64,000 nt of DNA from Myxococcales bacterium (GCA_002721815.1 PBLQ01000059.1:1-64000); one strand, 5' to 3'; positions 52,470 through 61,028 are shown, counted from the stretch's first letter. The notes: generated by a model not told the origin, from the sequence alone. Program-made: numbers and translations.

Positions 52470-53786
52470 TTGACCGACGATCAGACGAAAAAAAGCAATC
52501 AAAAACGACCCGCTGGCAGCACCCCCGTTTCCGCCAGTGACTTGGCCAACAGGCCGCCTAAGGTCCATGTTCGTGATTTGTCACCCAATCCCTCCGGGCC
52601 CGCCGTAACGCTAGGCCCCAACAAGCCGGCGCCGCGTAGAAAAAGCCTCTCTGAAAGTCAGGAAGGCACCGGCGCAATAACAAAAAAGAAAAAGCCGGTC
52701 CCCAAAAGACGTGCCGATGGGACCGAGCCACCCAAAAAAAAGAAAAAGAAAAAAAAGAAAAAGCGAGCATCCGTTTCGGCGGAAGGTGAAGCCCTAGAAG
52801 AGGCACCACCGCCCCCCAAAAAAATCGTCTATGCCGATGAGGGGAAGGTGTTTCGTTTTGTGGGCCAAAAAGGGGTGGACAATAAAAAGCAAAAGGCCCA
52901 GCGGAAAAAGTTTTTTGTTGGATTGTTTGCTGGCGTTGGACTCTTTTTCGCTATTGGCGGGTATAAGTTAGCGACCAAACCGCCTCCAGACAAAATGATT
53001 AAAGTGCCAGAAGAAATCAATTCTGAGCGGCAGTTGATCACCTTCACCACCGCCGCGCTCAATAAACGCAATCAGCTGCTGAGCTCCTTTTCATTTTCCG
53101 GAATCATCAAGGAAGGCATTGGAAAAAAAGATAAACATTTCAAAATGATGTTTCAAAAACCGAGTTTCATGAAAGTGGAAGTGCCCGCTGATGGGCAGAC
53201 TTACATTTTTGATGGGGCTATTTTGAGTGTTCAAGATCGGTTCGAGCGCGCGCTTTATAACAAAAACCTGTTGGGGGTCACTGAAGCAGAGCGTTTTCTG
53301 GAACTAAATGATATTTTCGCGCCCTTTATGGTTGAGGGATGGCGCGCCCCTTATTTGAACGAGAGTCCCTTACATCTTAAAGCCGAGGAAGAACCCGAAT
53401 TGCCCATGCCTTTTGGAGGGGTCGGTTGGTCCATTAAAACCCCCATGCTGGATGAGCAGCTGGCGGAAATGAGATACATGTTTCGCAAGGGCACCGCTGA
53501 TTTTCTTTATCGCGAAGACCTTTCCGCAAAACAGCGCGTGCTGAAGTCGATCTGGGTTTTGGAAGAGCATAAAGATCCAAATTTAGAATTTGCATTTCCT
53601 AAGAAATGGGAAGAGCGCGACGCATTCGGAGAAGTCCAGCGGCAAGTGGAATTGTCCGAAATCGTGGTGAATGAACAGATTCAAGTCCCTGTTTTTGATA
53701 CCACCACCCCCACTGGATTTAACCTTCTGGCGGGCCCAGAGGGCGGGTTTAAAAAGTTGGCAGATCCAGGCAAGGTAAAGCTCTAG
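52470..53786 (+). CDS. Membrane-anchored LolA-like protein with polylysine linker
   Basis: A 438-aa protein with a long basic N-terminal region that would lie in the cytoplasm, including ten consecutive lysines (about residues 89-98). One transmembrane segment follows (about 147-165, FVGLFAGVGLFFAIGG). The C-terminal 250 residues outside the membrane start with FTTAALNKRNQLLSSFSFSGII and contain MMFQKPSFMKVEV and IFDGAILSVQD. This resembles the LolA/LppX-type beta fold that binds lipids or lipoprotein acyl chains. A role in lipoprotein or lipid transfer is possible. The start is TTG 52470. The stop is TAG. Confidence 0.75.
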   Translation: MTDDQTKKSNQKRPAGSTPVSASDLANRPPKVHVRDLSPNPSGPAVTLGPNKPAPRRKSLSESQEGTGAITKKKKPVPKRRADGTEPPKKKKKKKKKKRASVSAEGEALEEAPPPPKKIVYADEGKVFRFVGQKGVDNKKQKAQRKKFFVGLFAGVGLFFAIGGYKLATKPPPDKMIKVPEEINSERQLITFTTAALNKRNQLLSSFSFSGIIKEGIGKKDKHFKMMFQKPSFMKVEVPADGQTYIFDGAILSVQDRFERALYNKNLLGVTEAERFLELNDIFAPFMVEGWRAPYLNESPLHLKAEEEPELPMPFGGVGWSIKTPMLDEQLAEMRYMFRKGTADFLYREDLSAKQRVLKSIWVLEEHKDPNLEFAFPKKWEERDAFGEVQRQVELSEIVVNEQIQVPVFDTTTPTGFNLLAGPEGGFKKLADPGKVKL

Positions 53787-53881
53787 TTTAGGGGTAGAGG
53801 CCAACCATTCTAAAAATTAAGATGTTTTTTTTTGCGTCTAAATTCCTGGGGTTTATCGGCGGGTTGCCCGAGGTCAGAGAT

Positions 53882-53910
53882 TTGATTTATGAATTGATCC
53901 CGAATAGAGT
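53882..53910 (+). promoter_or_regulatory. Candidate sigma-70 promoter
   Basis: TTGATT (53882-53887) and TAGAGT (53905-53910) are separated by exactly 17 bp, 54 bp upstream of the ATG at 53964. Both hexamers match four of six consensus bases. Confidence 0.4.
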
Positions 53911-53963
53911 GGGGACACTCGAAACGGTCGAGAAAGCATTTAAGTCAGTCTACGGAGCACCCC

Positions 53964-54293
53964 ATGAAGCAAACCACCAAGCAGCAAGTTCAAACCATAG
54001 AACGAGAGCAAAAAACCCTCAGACTCGATCACATCGAGGCAAAGCCGGGTGAAATGTTAACCTCCTTGGAGGAGGCCACCTTGCGGATGCACCATGGGAT
54101 ATCAATCAAGCCGGAAGGGGTGTTGGCCACCAACGCGCTGAGCGAAGGCCTGCGAGAAGAGCTATTAGAAATGGAGCTGCGTGCATTCGTTGAAACCCGG
54201 CGTGTGGACGAACTTCCGGATCTTCCCAGTGACGTGATGAAGAAAAAACTGTCGCCGAGGGCACAGAAAATCGTGGCTAAAATCACGCAATAG
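53964..54293 (+). CDS. Small hypothetical protein
   Basis: A 109-aa charged, helical cytoplasmic protein without a recognised domain. The text (LRLDHIEAKPGEMLTSLEEA) has no signal peptide or Cys. GGAG precedes the ATG at a reasonable distance. It has its own promoter-like sequence and terminator, so it is likely a single-gene unit. An overlapping ORF from 53822 in another frame looks non-coding. Confidence 0.65.
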   Translation: MKQTTKQQVQTIEREQKTLRLDHIEAKPGEMLTSLEEATLRMHHGISIKPEGVLATNALSEGLREELLEMELRAFVETRRVDELPDLPSDVMKKKLSPRAQKIVAKITQ

Positions 54294-54320
54294 GCTTTCC
54301 CAAAGATGGGTGATTCTTAT

Positions 54321-54348
54321 AAAGCAGCTTCTCGAGAGCTGCTTTTTT
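54321..54348 (+). terminator. Rho-independent terminator
   Basis: A 9-bp stem (AAAGCAGCT 54321-54329 / AGCTGCTTT 54337-54345) with a TCTCGAG loop is followed by further Ts. It ends the small gene at 53964. Confidence 0.88.
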
Positions 54349-54368
54349 AATTCACAGGGAGTGACACC

Positions 54369-55196
54369 TTGAGCGATATTGCCTTTGACGAATTTGGAAA
54401 CCCGAACGGCCCTGTGATTATTGTGCTTCACGGGATTTTGGGGTCTCGTAGGAACTGGAAACAGTTTGTTAGGGGCCTGAGTAAAGCGCATCCCAAATGG
54501 CATTTCGTCACTGTAGATTTGCGGCACCACGGAGATTCATTTCGGCCCATAGGCTCTAATGGGTTGCAAGATTGTGCCCAGGACCTCATTGGCCTTTGTG
54601 AAGCCCAGGGATGGTGGCCTGCCCAAATCTGGGGCCATTCATTTGGCGGAAAAGTCGCCTTGAGCTATGCCCAGCACAGTCCCCGAAAGCCTTCAGAGGT
54701 GTGGGTGTTAGATGCATTGCCAGGGCATATCCAGGAGCTGGTGACCGACTCACTTGAAGGCACTGTTAAATCCATCATCACGACCCTGATGACCCTCGAG
54801 ACACCCATTGCTTCTAGAAATGAGCTTAAGACCACGCTGCTCAACAAAGGCTTTTCACCCACTTTTGCAGCCTGGATGACCACCAACCTCAAAACCGTGC
54901 CAGGACCAAAAGCAACGGGGTATGAATGGCGCTTTAACCTTGATGCCATGCCAGCAATGCTCAAATCCTACGCTGATACCGATTTTTGGCCATTGATCGA
55001 TCAAGGCGAGCCAGATGTTACCTTTAATTTTGTACAAGCAGCACAAAGTGAACGTTGGACCGTCGAAATATGCAGAGAATTTGAAAATCGCGCGGAAAAC
55101 CCTAGATTACAACGCATCGTACTCGAGGATGCGGGGCACTGGGTGCATGTTGATAACCCCCAGGGTTTAAAGACAATTCTGCAAAAAAGCCTCTAA
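54369..55196 (+). CDS. Alpha/beta-fold hydrolase
   Basis: A 275-aa serine hydrolase of the YbfF/MenH type. The oxyanion motif is IVLHGILGSRRNW, then VDLRHHGDS, and the nucleophile elbow is WGHSFGGKVAL (Ser about 101). The catalytic His is in LEDAGHWVHVDNPQ near the C terminus, and the Asp candidate is in the WVLDALPG segment. The substrate is unknown; an esterase or thioesterase is likely. The start is TTG with AGGGAG upstream. No signal peptide is present. Confidence 0.9.
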   Translation: MSDIAFDEFGNPNGPVIIVLHGILGSRRNWKQFVRGLSKAHPKWHFVTVDLRHHGDSFRPIGSNGLQDCAQDLIGLCEAQGWWPAQIWGHSFGGKVALSYAQHSPRKPSEVWVLDALPGHIQELVTDSLEGTVKSIITTLMTLETPIASRNELKTTLLNKGFSPTFAAWMTTNLKTVPGPKATGYEWRFNLDAMPAMLKSYADTDFWPLIDQGEPDVTFNFVQAAQSERWTVEICREFENRAENPRLQRIVLEDAGHWVHVDNPQGLKTILQKSL

Positions 55197-55320
55197 AATT
55201 GCGACTTACATCACAAATTTGAAATTGTTTTCTTGATACGCCCCCGGAAGGTGATAAATTTTGATGTGGGATATTATCCTTCATTGGGGACATCAATTTT
55301 TTCCAGGCGGTCTGATTCAA

Positions 55321-55851
55321 ATGAGCGACGGTACGAAAAAGAAAACATCATTGCCTCCCTTAGGGGTCGATCGGGACAAAATGCCCGACATTCCTAAAGA
55401 GAGTGGTGGCATTTCTTTGGAGCGTTTGCCTTTCGAAGAATTCAGTACGGACGAGTTACCCGCACGTGAAGTGACAGATCGAATCAATCTAAGTGAATTA
55501 GAGGGCCTTAGAAACATTCGAAAAGAGTCCGCCATCAAAGCCTTCTTGATTGTTCGGCGTCCCGATTACTCGAAAGTGCAAGTGCCACTCGAACGGGACA
55601 CCACCACCATTGGGCGTTCTGTATCCTGTGACATTGTCATCAAGGATGACAAGGCGAGTCGAGAGCATGCCAGAATCAGCCGAGTGGGAGCGGGCTCCTA
55701 CGAACTCGAGGATTTAAGCTCTCGTAATGGAACATGGTCTGACGGCGTCCAAGTATCGAAAATGCGCTTGATGAATGGTGATAGTTTTTCGGTCGGTAAC
55801 GCTGTGTTCACTCTTAGGGTAGAGCACGACCACGCCATTGCGGACCATTAG
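55321..55851 (+). CDS. FHA-domain protein
   Basis: A 176-aa protein with a disordered N terminus (about 75 residues, including LPPLGVDRDKMPDIP) and a C-terminal forkhead-associated domain that binds phosphothreonine peptides. The conserved blocks are TTIGRSVSCDIVI, ASREHARI and LEDLSSRNGTWSDG, so the Arg, Ser-x-x-His and Asn of FHA are all there. ATG 55321 was chosen because AGGCGG precedes it; TTG 55261 is also in frame. No kinase is attached. It converges with a gene for a metallo-beta-lactamase protein, with a second FHA gene behind that. Confidence 0.85.
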   Translation: MSDGTKKKTSLPPLGVDRDKMPDIPKESGGISLERLPFEEFSTDELPAREVTDRINLSELEGLRNIRKESAIKAFLIVRRPDYSKVQVPLERDTTTIGRSVSCDIVIKDDKASREHARISRVGAGSYELEDLSSRNGTWSDGVQVSKMRLMNGDSFSVGNAVFTLRVEHDHAIADH

Positions 55852-56732
55852 TCCAGTCTAAGTTCAACGCCTTCTCTTGCACCAAAAATGCGAAGCTTCC
55901 CACCGACGCGATCTACCCGCTCTTGGCACTGAGCAATTTTCTTTTCGACCATATCGTCGGTGTGCATGGGGTCATGGTGGAATATTGCGAGCTGAGAGAC
56001 ATTGGCTTGCAGTGCTAAATCCACAACAGTGGTCGCCCTGGGATGCCCCCAGCCTTCTTTGGTGCGGTATTCCTCATCACTGTATTGGCCGTCTGCCACC
56101 AACAGGTCAGCGCCACGAACAAACTCCACCAAATCAGCAGGAACTTGTCTGGGAGCGTCCAGGTTATCATTCACCTTGTCTTTGTTCGGGAGCAGCAAAT
56201 CGATTTCACTATCGGTGGCATAAACCACCTTTGAACCATCTTTTACGAAGGAGAAAGCCCAAGAATCCCCGGGGTGCTTTTGCCCGAAATAATCCACTTT
56301 AACACCTTCGAGCTCACGACCGCCTTTGCCGATAAAATCAGAAACGATCTGACCTTGTAGCTCGGAGAAGTCGACCGGAAAATAATCGGAACTCATTTGC
56401 CCAGAAAGCAAGTCATGAATTCGACTGTCTCCCTCGTCAGTCCCGTAAACCACAAGCTTATACGCAGGGATATAGGCAGGACTAAAAAAGGGAAACCCTT
56501 GAATGTGGTCCCAGTGACTGTGGCTGAAAAACATGTGAAAACTTTTCGGGTGGTTTTGGCGACGAAGGATATCTTCGCCGAGCTCCCTGAGCCCCGTACC
56601 ACCGTCACAAATATAAATCTGGTCATCTACACGCACCTCAACACAGGAGGTATTGCCCCCATATTTCTGCGTGGAATACCCCGGTGTAGGGATGGATCCC
56701 CTGGTTCCCCAAAACTTGACGTAAAATCCCAT
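55848..56732 (-). CDS. Metallo-beta-lactamase-fold hydrolase
   Basis: A 294-aa protein of the MBL fold, likely a phosphodiesterase. The N-terminal block GTRGSIPTPG is followed by YGGNTSCVEV and then the metal motif SHSHWDHIQG (HxHxDH). Further ligands are GQKHPGDS, VYATDSE and the final IFHHDPMH. The same layout is seen in PhnP-like and cyclic-nucleotide phosphodiesterases; the substrate is unknown. It overlaps both neighbours by a few bases: the FHA gene ahead of it on the same strand and the convergent FHA gene at its end. Confidence 0.87.
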   Translation of the reverse strand: MGFYVKFWGTRGSIPTPGYSTQKYGGNTSCVEVRVDDQIYICDGGTGLRELGEDILRRQNHPKSFHMFFSHSHWDHIQGFPFFSPAYIPAYKLVVYGTDEGDSRIHDLLSGQMSSDYFPVDFSELQGQIVSDFIGKGGRELEGVKVDYFGQKHPGDSWAFSFVKDGSKVVYATDSEIDLLLPNKDKVNDNLDAPRQVPADLVEFVRGADLLVADGQYSDEEYRTKEGWGHPRATTVVDLALQANVSQLAIFHHDPMHTDDMVEKKIAQCQERVDRVGGKLRIFGAREGVELRLD

Positions 56733-57115
56733 TATCGCCCCTTATGGTAAATATACACCACGTCACCGAGCTGAATGGCGTCGCCATCACGCAAGACAGC
56801 AGAAGAGATTTTCACGCCATTCAAGAAAACCCCGTTGCGACTTTCCATGTCTTTAATGTGGTACTCTGGTCCCACACACCATATGGCGCAATGTTGTCTG
56901 GAGAGGTGAGGGGATGGCACCTGCACGTCTACCTCAGGAGAACGTCCTAAAACGATCTCGCTATCATCTAAAGGAATGGTGTTTGGCGTCCCCGGACCTC
57001 TGGCTTGCACTAACTTGTGAGGCATGATCTCTGAAGACACATCGCCCGGTTTGATGCCGCTAATGAGCTGGGTGCTTTGTCCTTCCCAACCAAATGGATT
57101 GTCTTCTTCTGCCAT
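56732..57115 (-). CDS. FHA-domain protein
   Basis: A 127-aa protein. The FHA domain fills residues about 50-125: IVLGRSPEVDVQV, SRQHCAIW and IKDMESRNGVFLNG give the Arg, Ser-x-x-His and Asn. The first 50 residues are unstructured. It is translationally coupled to the MBL hydrolase gene (overlapping stop and start), so the two may act in one phosphorylation-dependent pathway. The ribosome-binding site upstream is weak. Confidence 0.85.
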   Translation of the reverse strand: MAEEDNPFGWEGQSTQLISGIKPGDVSSEIMPHKLVQARGPGTPNTIPLDDSEIVLGRSPEVDVQVPSPHLSRQHCAIWCVGPEYHIKDMESRNGVFLNGVKISSAVLRDGDAIQLGDVVYIYHKGR

Positions 57116-57231
57116 TTTTCATCCGTGAGCACCTTAGTGAGAAGATGCGGGGTTTCTGAGGAAAGAATATGCTGGGCAATGCGTCCGAGTCAAATCTTTG
57201 TACCAAAACAAAACACCGGAATTTAGGCATT

Positions 57232-57423
57232 TTATGCGGCAATTACGACTTTTGCCCATCGTTTTTTACCCGCCCTCAACGCGTGCTCACCAGGGGGTAC
57301 CAAAAACTGAAGATCAGAAACCCGGGCCCCATTTAAAATCAGCCCGCCTTGCTTAATTAGCCGTTTTCCTTCGCCATTTGAGGCGACCAGGGCGGCTTCG
57401 ACCAAAATTTTTAAAATAGCCAC
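57232..57423 (-). CDS. tyrS: Detached S4 domain of tyrosyl-tRNA synthetase
   Basis: A 63-aa reading frame in phase with tyrS, separated from it by one TAG codon (57436-57438) and four codons. It has the text of the TyrRS C-terminal S4 domain: ILKILVEAALVASNGEGKRLIKQGGLILNGARVSD. It starts at a GTG with GGGTGA and AGAAGG upstream, so reinitiation after the TAG is possible but unproven. Normal TyrRS uses this domain to bind the long variable arm of tRNA-Tyr. This is more likely the second part of one interrupted gene than a real separate gene. Confidence 0.7.
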   Translation of the reverse strand: MAILKILVEAALVASNGEGKRLIKQGGLILNGARVSDLQFLVPPGEHALRAGKKRWAKVVIAA

Positions 57424-57435
57424 GCCTTCTTCACC

Positions 57436-58473
57436 CTAACTGCTCACCCTGAAAACAGGCGCATCCTCTGGTATTTTATCCTTATTTTCAGCTCCAAACA
57501 TGCCTTCAAAGTGAGCTCTTGCCTCCTGAGCCGCAGTGGTCCCGTGGTAGCGCTGGACGATCTCTGTGGCCAACTCCAGTTTGGCCTCTTTAGGGTGTTT
57601 GCTTTTGAGAGCGTTGATCTCTTCTTCGGATTTCGAGGACAGCAAATAATAATACCGCCACATCAGAGGGTCACAAATACTCATCATTTTGCCAAATTGG
57701 TCTGCAGGGGCATCTTCGAGCCCAACATAGTTGTTCAACGATTTCGACATTTTTGCACCAACGATTTTTCCATTTTCCTCACGGGCATCTAGGCCCTCCA
57801 GGATCGGGACAGTCAAAATACATTGGGGTTCTTGACCGTGGGCGCGCATCAGGTCACGGCCAACCAGCAAATTGAATAGCTGGTCTGTGCCACCAACTTC
57901 CACATCCGCTTTAAGGGCCACTGAATCGTATCCTTGGGCCAAGGGATAAAGAAGCTCGTGCATGCTGATACTTTTGCCTGCTGCGAGCCTGTTTTTAAAG
58001 TCATCCCGTTCGATCATGCGAGCCACCGAATATTTGGCCGCCAGTCGGATCACGTCGGCAAAATGCATATCTTTAAAAAATTCGCTATTATAAACGACCT
58101 CGGTTTTTTTGGGGTCGAGGATTTTAAAGACCTGCCGTTTGTAAGTCACTGCGTTGTCTTCAATCTCTTCTGCAGAAAGAGGTGGGCGAGTGTTACTCTT
58201 GCCCGTTGGGTCGCCAATGCTCGCGGTGAAATCTCCAATCAAAAAGACCACCTGATGACCCAGCTCTTGAAAATGCCTCATTTTGGTCAAGACCATGGAG
58301 TGACCCAAATGCAAGTCAGGTGCGGTGGGGTCCGCCCCCAATTTGATCACCAGAGGGGTGTTGGTGGCCCGACTTTTTTCTAATTTTTTTCGAAGCTCAG
58401 CTTCTACCTGAACATCCACCGCCCCACGCATGATGAGCTTCAACTGTTCTTCGACTGGTAAAAAATCGGACAT
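57436..58473 (-). CDS. tyrS: Tyrosyl-tRNA synthetase, catalytic part ending at an in-frame TAG
   Basis: A class I synthetase that charges tRNA-Tyr. The HIGH motif appears as HLGH in [19 protein letters not shown]; Tyr-binding residues occur in [24 protein letters not shown]; the KMSKS loop is AKMSKSLNN (about residue 235). The protein ends at 345 aa with FRVSS, where TyrRS normally continues into an S4 domain of about 60 residues. That domain is present in the same frame right behind the TAG. The TAG therefore cuts a gene that would code for about 414 residues. The enzyme without S4 may retain amino-acid activation but bind tRNA poorly. Confidence 0.92.
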   Translation of the reverse strand: MSDFLPVEEQLKLIMRGAVDVQVEAELRKKLEKSRATNTPLVIKLGADPTAPDLHLGHSMVLTKMRHFQELGHQVVFLIGDFTASIGDPTGKSNTRPPLSAEEIEDNAVTYKRQVFKILDPKKTEVVYNSEFFKDMHFADVIRLAAKYSVARMIERDDFKNRLAAGKSISMHELLYPLAQGYDSVALKADVEVGGTDQLFNLLVGRDLMRAHGQEPQCILTVPILEGLDAREENGKIVGAKMSKSLNNYVGLEDAPADQFGKMMSICDPLMWRYYYLLSSKSEEEINALKSKHPKEAKLELATEIVQRYHGTTAAQEARAHFEGMFGAENKDKIPEDAPVFRVSS

Positions 58474-58500
58474 GTTATTCCCCGCCTTTGGCCATAAAAA

Positions 58501-59139
58501 CTAAAGGCCCCTTGGTAGCAAATTAAACAACTCTTTGCGATAGAAACTTCTTGGGTTTGATATCCATTTCGAACCTAGAGGGCTGAGAATCCCATCGATA
58601 GGCTGGTCCCATGGGTCGGTAGGAATTTCCTCCAGGATTTGCTCATCCATGACCAGCGCGACGAAAAGTGGTGCCTTTGCTTGCTTCCTGCAATGGGCCA
58701 TAAACCGGTCATAAAAGCCGCCTCCTTGCCCCATACGATGCCCTTGCGCCGTGACTGCAATGGCGGGCACCAGCACCAAATCAAGACTCTCACTCGTCCC
58801 CTCGAGCCAATTCGGAGGGGGTTCGGGAATGCCGTAGGGTCCCTTAGGCATATCTGCAGCTGCGAAACCTTCAGGAACCGCATGAAAAGTCATCTGCCGG
58901 CCTTCGGTTCTTGGGTAAAACCTCGTAATATCGTGGTTTTTGAGAACTTCGTCGATGAACGTGGTCCGTATTTCATGGCCCATGCCCAAAAAGAGCGCAC
59001 AATTCAGACCCTTACTGGACGGAAGTGCCTGGCACCATCGGTCGAGATGGAGCGCTACGGCGCGGTCAGAGTTTTCGTGGGATCCCACTGTGAGCGAGCG
59101 AAGTGCCCTCAGGGCATTGTTTCTAAAAGCTTTTTTCAT
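58501..59139 (-). CDS. fau: 5-formyltetrahydrofolate cyclo-ligase
   Basis: A 212-aa enzyme that converts 5-formyl-THF to 5,10-methenyl-THF with ATP. The C-terminal motif GHRMGQGGGFYDRF is diagnostic, and LVLVPAIAVTAQG precedes it. The N terminus has the basic helix FRNNALRALRSL. It lies directly downstream of the probable 6S RNA, the usual zapA-ssrS-fau arrangement. tyrS starts 27 bp later on the same strand. The stop is TAG. Confidence 0.92.
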   Translation of the reverse strand: MKKAFRNNALRALRSLTVGSHENSDRAVALHLDRWCQALPSSKGLNCALFLGMGHEIRTTFIDEVLKNHDITRFYPRTEGRQMTFHAVPEGFAAADMPKGPYGIPEPPPNWLEGTSESLDLVLVPAIAVTAQGHRMGQGGGFYDRFMAHCRKQAKAPLFVALVMDEQILEEIPTDPWDQPIDGILSPLGSKWISNPRSFYRKELFNLLPRGL

Positions 59140-59174
59140 TCGCTAGATAAAGGGATTCCTCAAGGGGTTTAACA

Positions 59175-59336
59175 AAACCTCAGGTGCCTAGAACCTGTAC
59201 TGGGACAGGTGGGTGCACAAACGAACGGGGGAAGGCTTCCCATTACATTGATGGGCTTGCACAGACCCGAACGGAGCGGCTCCCTAGGCGATAAGTACGG
59301 TTCAAGCCCTGAGCCTTTGCCTCGTCCCTTGAGGAA
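59175..59336 (-). ncRNA. ssrS: Probable 6S RNA
   Basis: The 338-bp gap between zapA and fau, both on the minus strand, holds no credible reading frame. On that strand, a sequence of about 160 nt can fold into a long hairpin: an outer stem CCTCAAGG/CCTGAGG (59327-59334 with 59178-59184), an inner stem GGGCTTG/CAAGCCC and a hairpin GGAGCCGCTCC. The region between looks unpaired on one side, like the 6S bubble. The zapA-ssrS-fau order is established in many Proteobacteria. A TAAAGT hexamer just upstream could be the -10. The exact ends and the bubble were not computed. Confidence 0.6.
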
Positions 59337-59477
59337 AACGTTTACTTTACGAGCCTAACGCTGCCGCACTGGGTTGCAAAGCCATTCCGCTTTAAATCCC
59401 AAAAATTTATGGATCCGTGGATCTGCCCAGTCTACGACGACAGGGCGCGTCAAAAAGCCTTAGAATGTAAAACTTTT

Positions 59478-59834
59478 TTATTTTTGGGCGGTTGCCAGGA
59501 CTACCTCATGGTCTTCCTCAAGCACTTTTTCCTCTGCCTTGGATCCGGATCCACCCATGGCGCTTTGCACTTTGCCAAGGATGTCCTGCGTTTTTTGGCG
59601 GAGATCACCGCGGAAATCACTCATTTCAGATTCGAGTTCAAGAAGGTCGTCAGCGAGATTGAGGGCCACCAGAAGTGCGGCACGTTGTTCGGACATTTTG
59701 CGGGGGTAGGCGTTCTTAAGATCTTGGATACGGCGGTTGACCATGCTTGCAACGGCGTGCACGTGGCGCTCTTCTTTATTGGATCGAACTGAAAAACTTT
59801 GTCCCAATAAAGAAACTTCAACAGTCTTTTTCAC
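59478..59834 (-). CDS. zapA: Cell division protein ZapA
   Basis: A 118-aa protein that bundles FtsZ filaments at the division ring. The N-terminal beta-hairpin (KTVEVSLLGQSFSVRS) and the long C-terminal helix (AALLVALNLADDLLELESEMSD) are typical of the family. The start is GTG 59834, with GGAGG upstream; the frame continues to 59873 without a ribosome-binding site. The gene precedes the probable 6S RNA. The intergenic 183 bp to the divergent TPR gene is AT-rich. Confidence 0.88.
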   Translation of the reverse strand: MKKTVEVSLLGQSFSVRSNKEERHVHAVASMVNRRIQDLKNAYPRKMSEQRAALLVALNLADDLLELESEMSDFRGDLRQKTQDILGKVQSAMGGSGSKAEEKVLEEDHEVVLATAQK

Positions 59835-60056
59835 GCTTCCTCCCGTGTCGTGTTCTCTTATGATCGCGATCAAATCGAAATAACGTCGTCACATTAATGT
59901 GCTTTGCTGATCCCGTCAATCAAGAAAAGCAATTTAGGTTTTTTCATTAATGCACAAAGTTAAGGAATGTCCAGTGACCATTTTTAATTAAGGTTTTTTT
60001 GAATAAAGTAGTGTTTAGATCGTTCTACTTAAACACACCTTAAGGGATCACTTTCA

Positions 60057-61028
60057 ATGAGTTATCAGGCACACACACTTTACGCTTTTTGCTTTCTGGC
60101 GACGACGCTTGTGGGCGGTCCTTCATGGGCTCAAAAAAGCAACCTGTCCGGGACTTTTCAAACACCCTTTGGGGAAATGGCGTTGGCTGAATCCACCGAC
60201 AGCACTGTCAAAGGATTTTTAACGAGTGCGGATAAATGCAATCGAAAAAAGGGAAGTCTTGTTTTTTCGGGATCAAGATTGGACGACTCAGTCACTGCAA
60301 TGATCAAAATCTGTTACGAGGGATCCTCAAGATGTAAGAAACATATCGATGAAATACCACTCCTGCTCCTCGTTTCACCCGATGGGTCTCGGATGACGGG
60401 GGTGGCTCATTACAACCCCCCTCCGGCCGGTTGCCAAGCCATACATCAGAAGGAAGGTGTGGTCTTCGTTCTGGGCGCCAAAGTTAAAACCGCCGTAAAA
60501 AGAGCGGCGAAGCCGAAGACCGTTCCGAAAAAGTTAAAGCCAAAGAGGAAAACCAAATCTGTTTCCATCACCAAAACAGTGCCAAAGGACGTTACCAAGC
60601 CTTCTGCCATTGATCACGAGCGGCTCATGATTGAGGCCAATGAATTTTTACGCATGGGCGAAGCGGAAAAAGCCAGAGAACGGTTTCGTGCGATCACAGA
60701 AAAAGCAAAGAAAAACAAAGGCTTGGACAGTCTGGTGCATGCGAACGCGTACAATGGGGTGGGCGTGACCTTCTATTTGAGAGAACGATATGCTGAGGCC
60801 ATGGAAAACTACAAAATGGCCATCCGAATCGATCCTAATGTATCGGATTCCTACTACAATTTGGCATGCCTTTTCGCCTTAAAGGGGGATAAGGCGCAAT
60901 CCTTTAGGTATTTGAATATGGCTGTGCTGAATGGCTACATCGATCTTGATACCTTGGACCAAGACCCAGATTTGGCTAATTTGCGAGATGACCCAAGATA
61001 CCAAAAGATCAAAGACGGCCTTTTCTAA
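60057..61028 (+). CDS. Exported TPR protein
   Basis: A 323-aa protein with a signal peptide cleaved after SWA. A beta-type N-terminal domain (about residues 28-130) contains five Cys. A Lys/Pro-rich linker (about 140-190) leads to a C-terminal TPR domain (about 195-300; YNGVGVTFYLRERYAEAMENYKMAIRIDP and YYNLACLFALKGDKAQSF). The N-terminal domain is not recognised. AAGGGA lies 9 nt before the ATG. The stops of this gene and the convergent 61025 gene overlap by 4 bp. Confidence 0.8.
   Translation: MSYQAHTLYAFCFLATTLVGGPSWAQKSNLSGTFQTPFGEMALAESTDSTVKGFLTSADKCNRKKGSLVFSGSRLDDSVTAMIKICYEGSSRCKKHIDEIPLLLLVSPDGSRMTGVAHYNPPPAGCQAIHQKEGVVFVLGAKVKTAVKRAAKPKTVPKKLKPKRKTKSVSITKTVPKDVTKPSAIDHERLMIEANEFLRMGEAEKARERFRAITEKAKKNKGLDSLVHANAYNGVGVTFYLRERYAEAMENYKMAIRIDPNVSDSYYNLACLFALKGDKAQSFRYLNMAVLNGYIDLDTLDQDPDLANLRDDPRYQKIKDGLF

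Noticed and set aside
53822-54052. Possible 76-aa gene starting with MFFFASKFLG
   Set aside because: It overlaps the better-supported 53964 gene in another frame, has no ribosome-binding site and its second half reads as a shadow of that gene.
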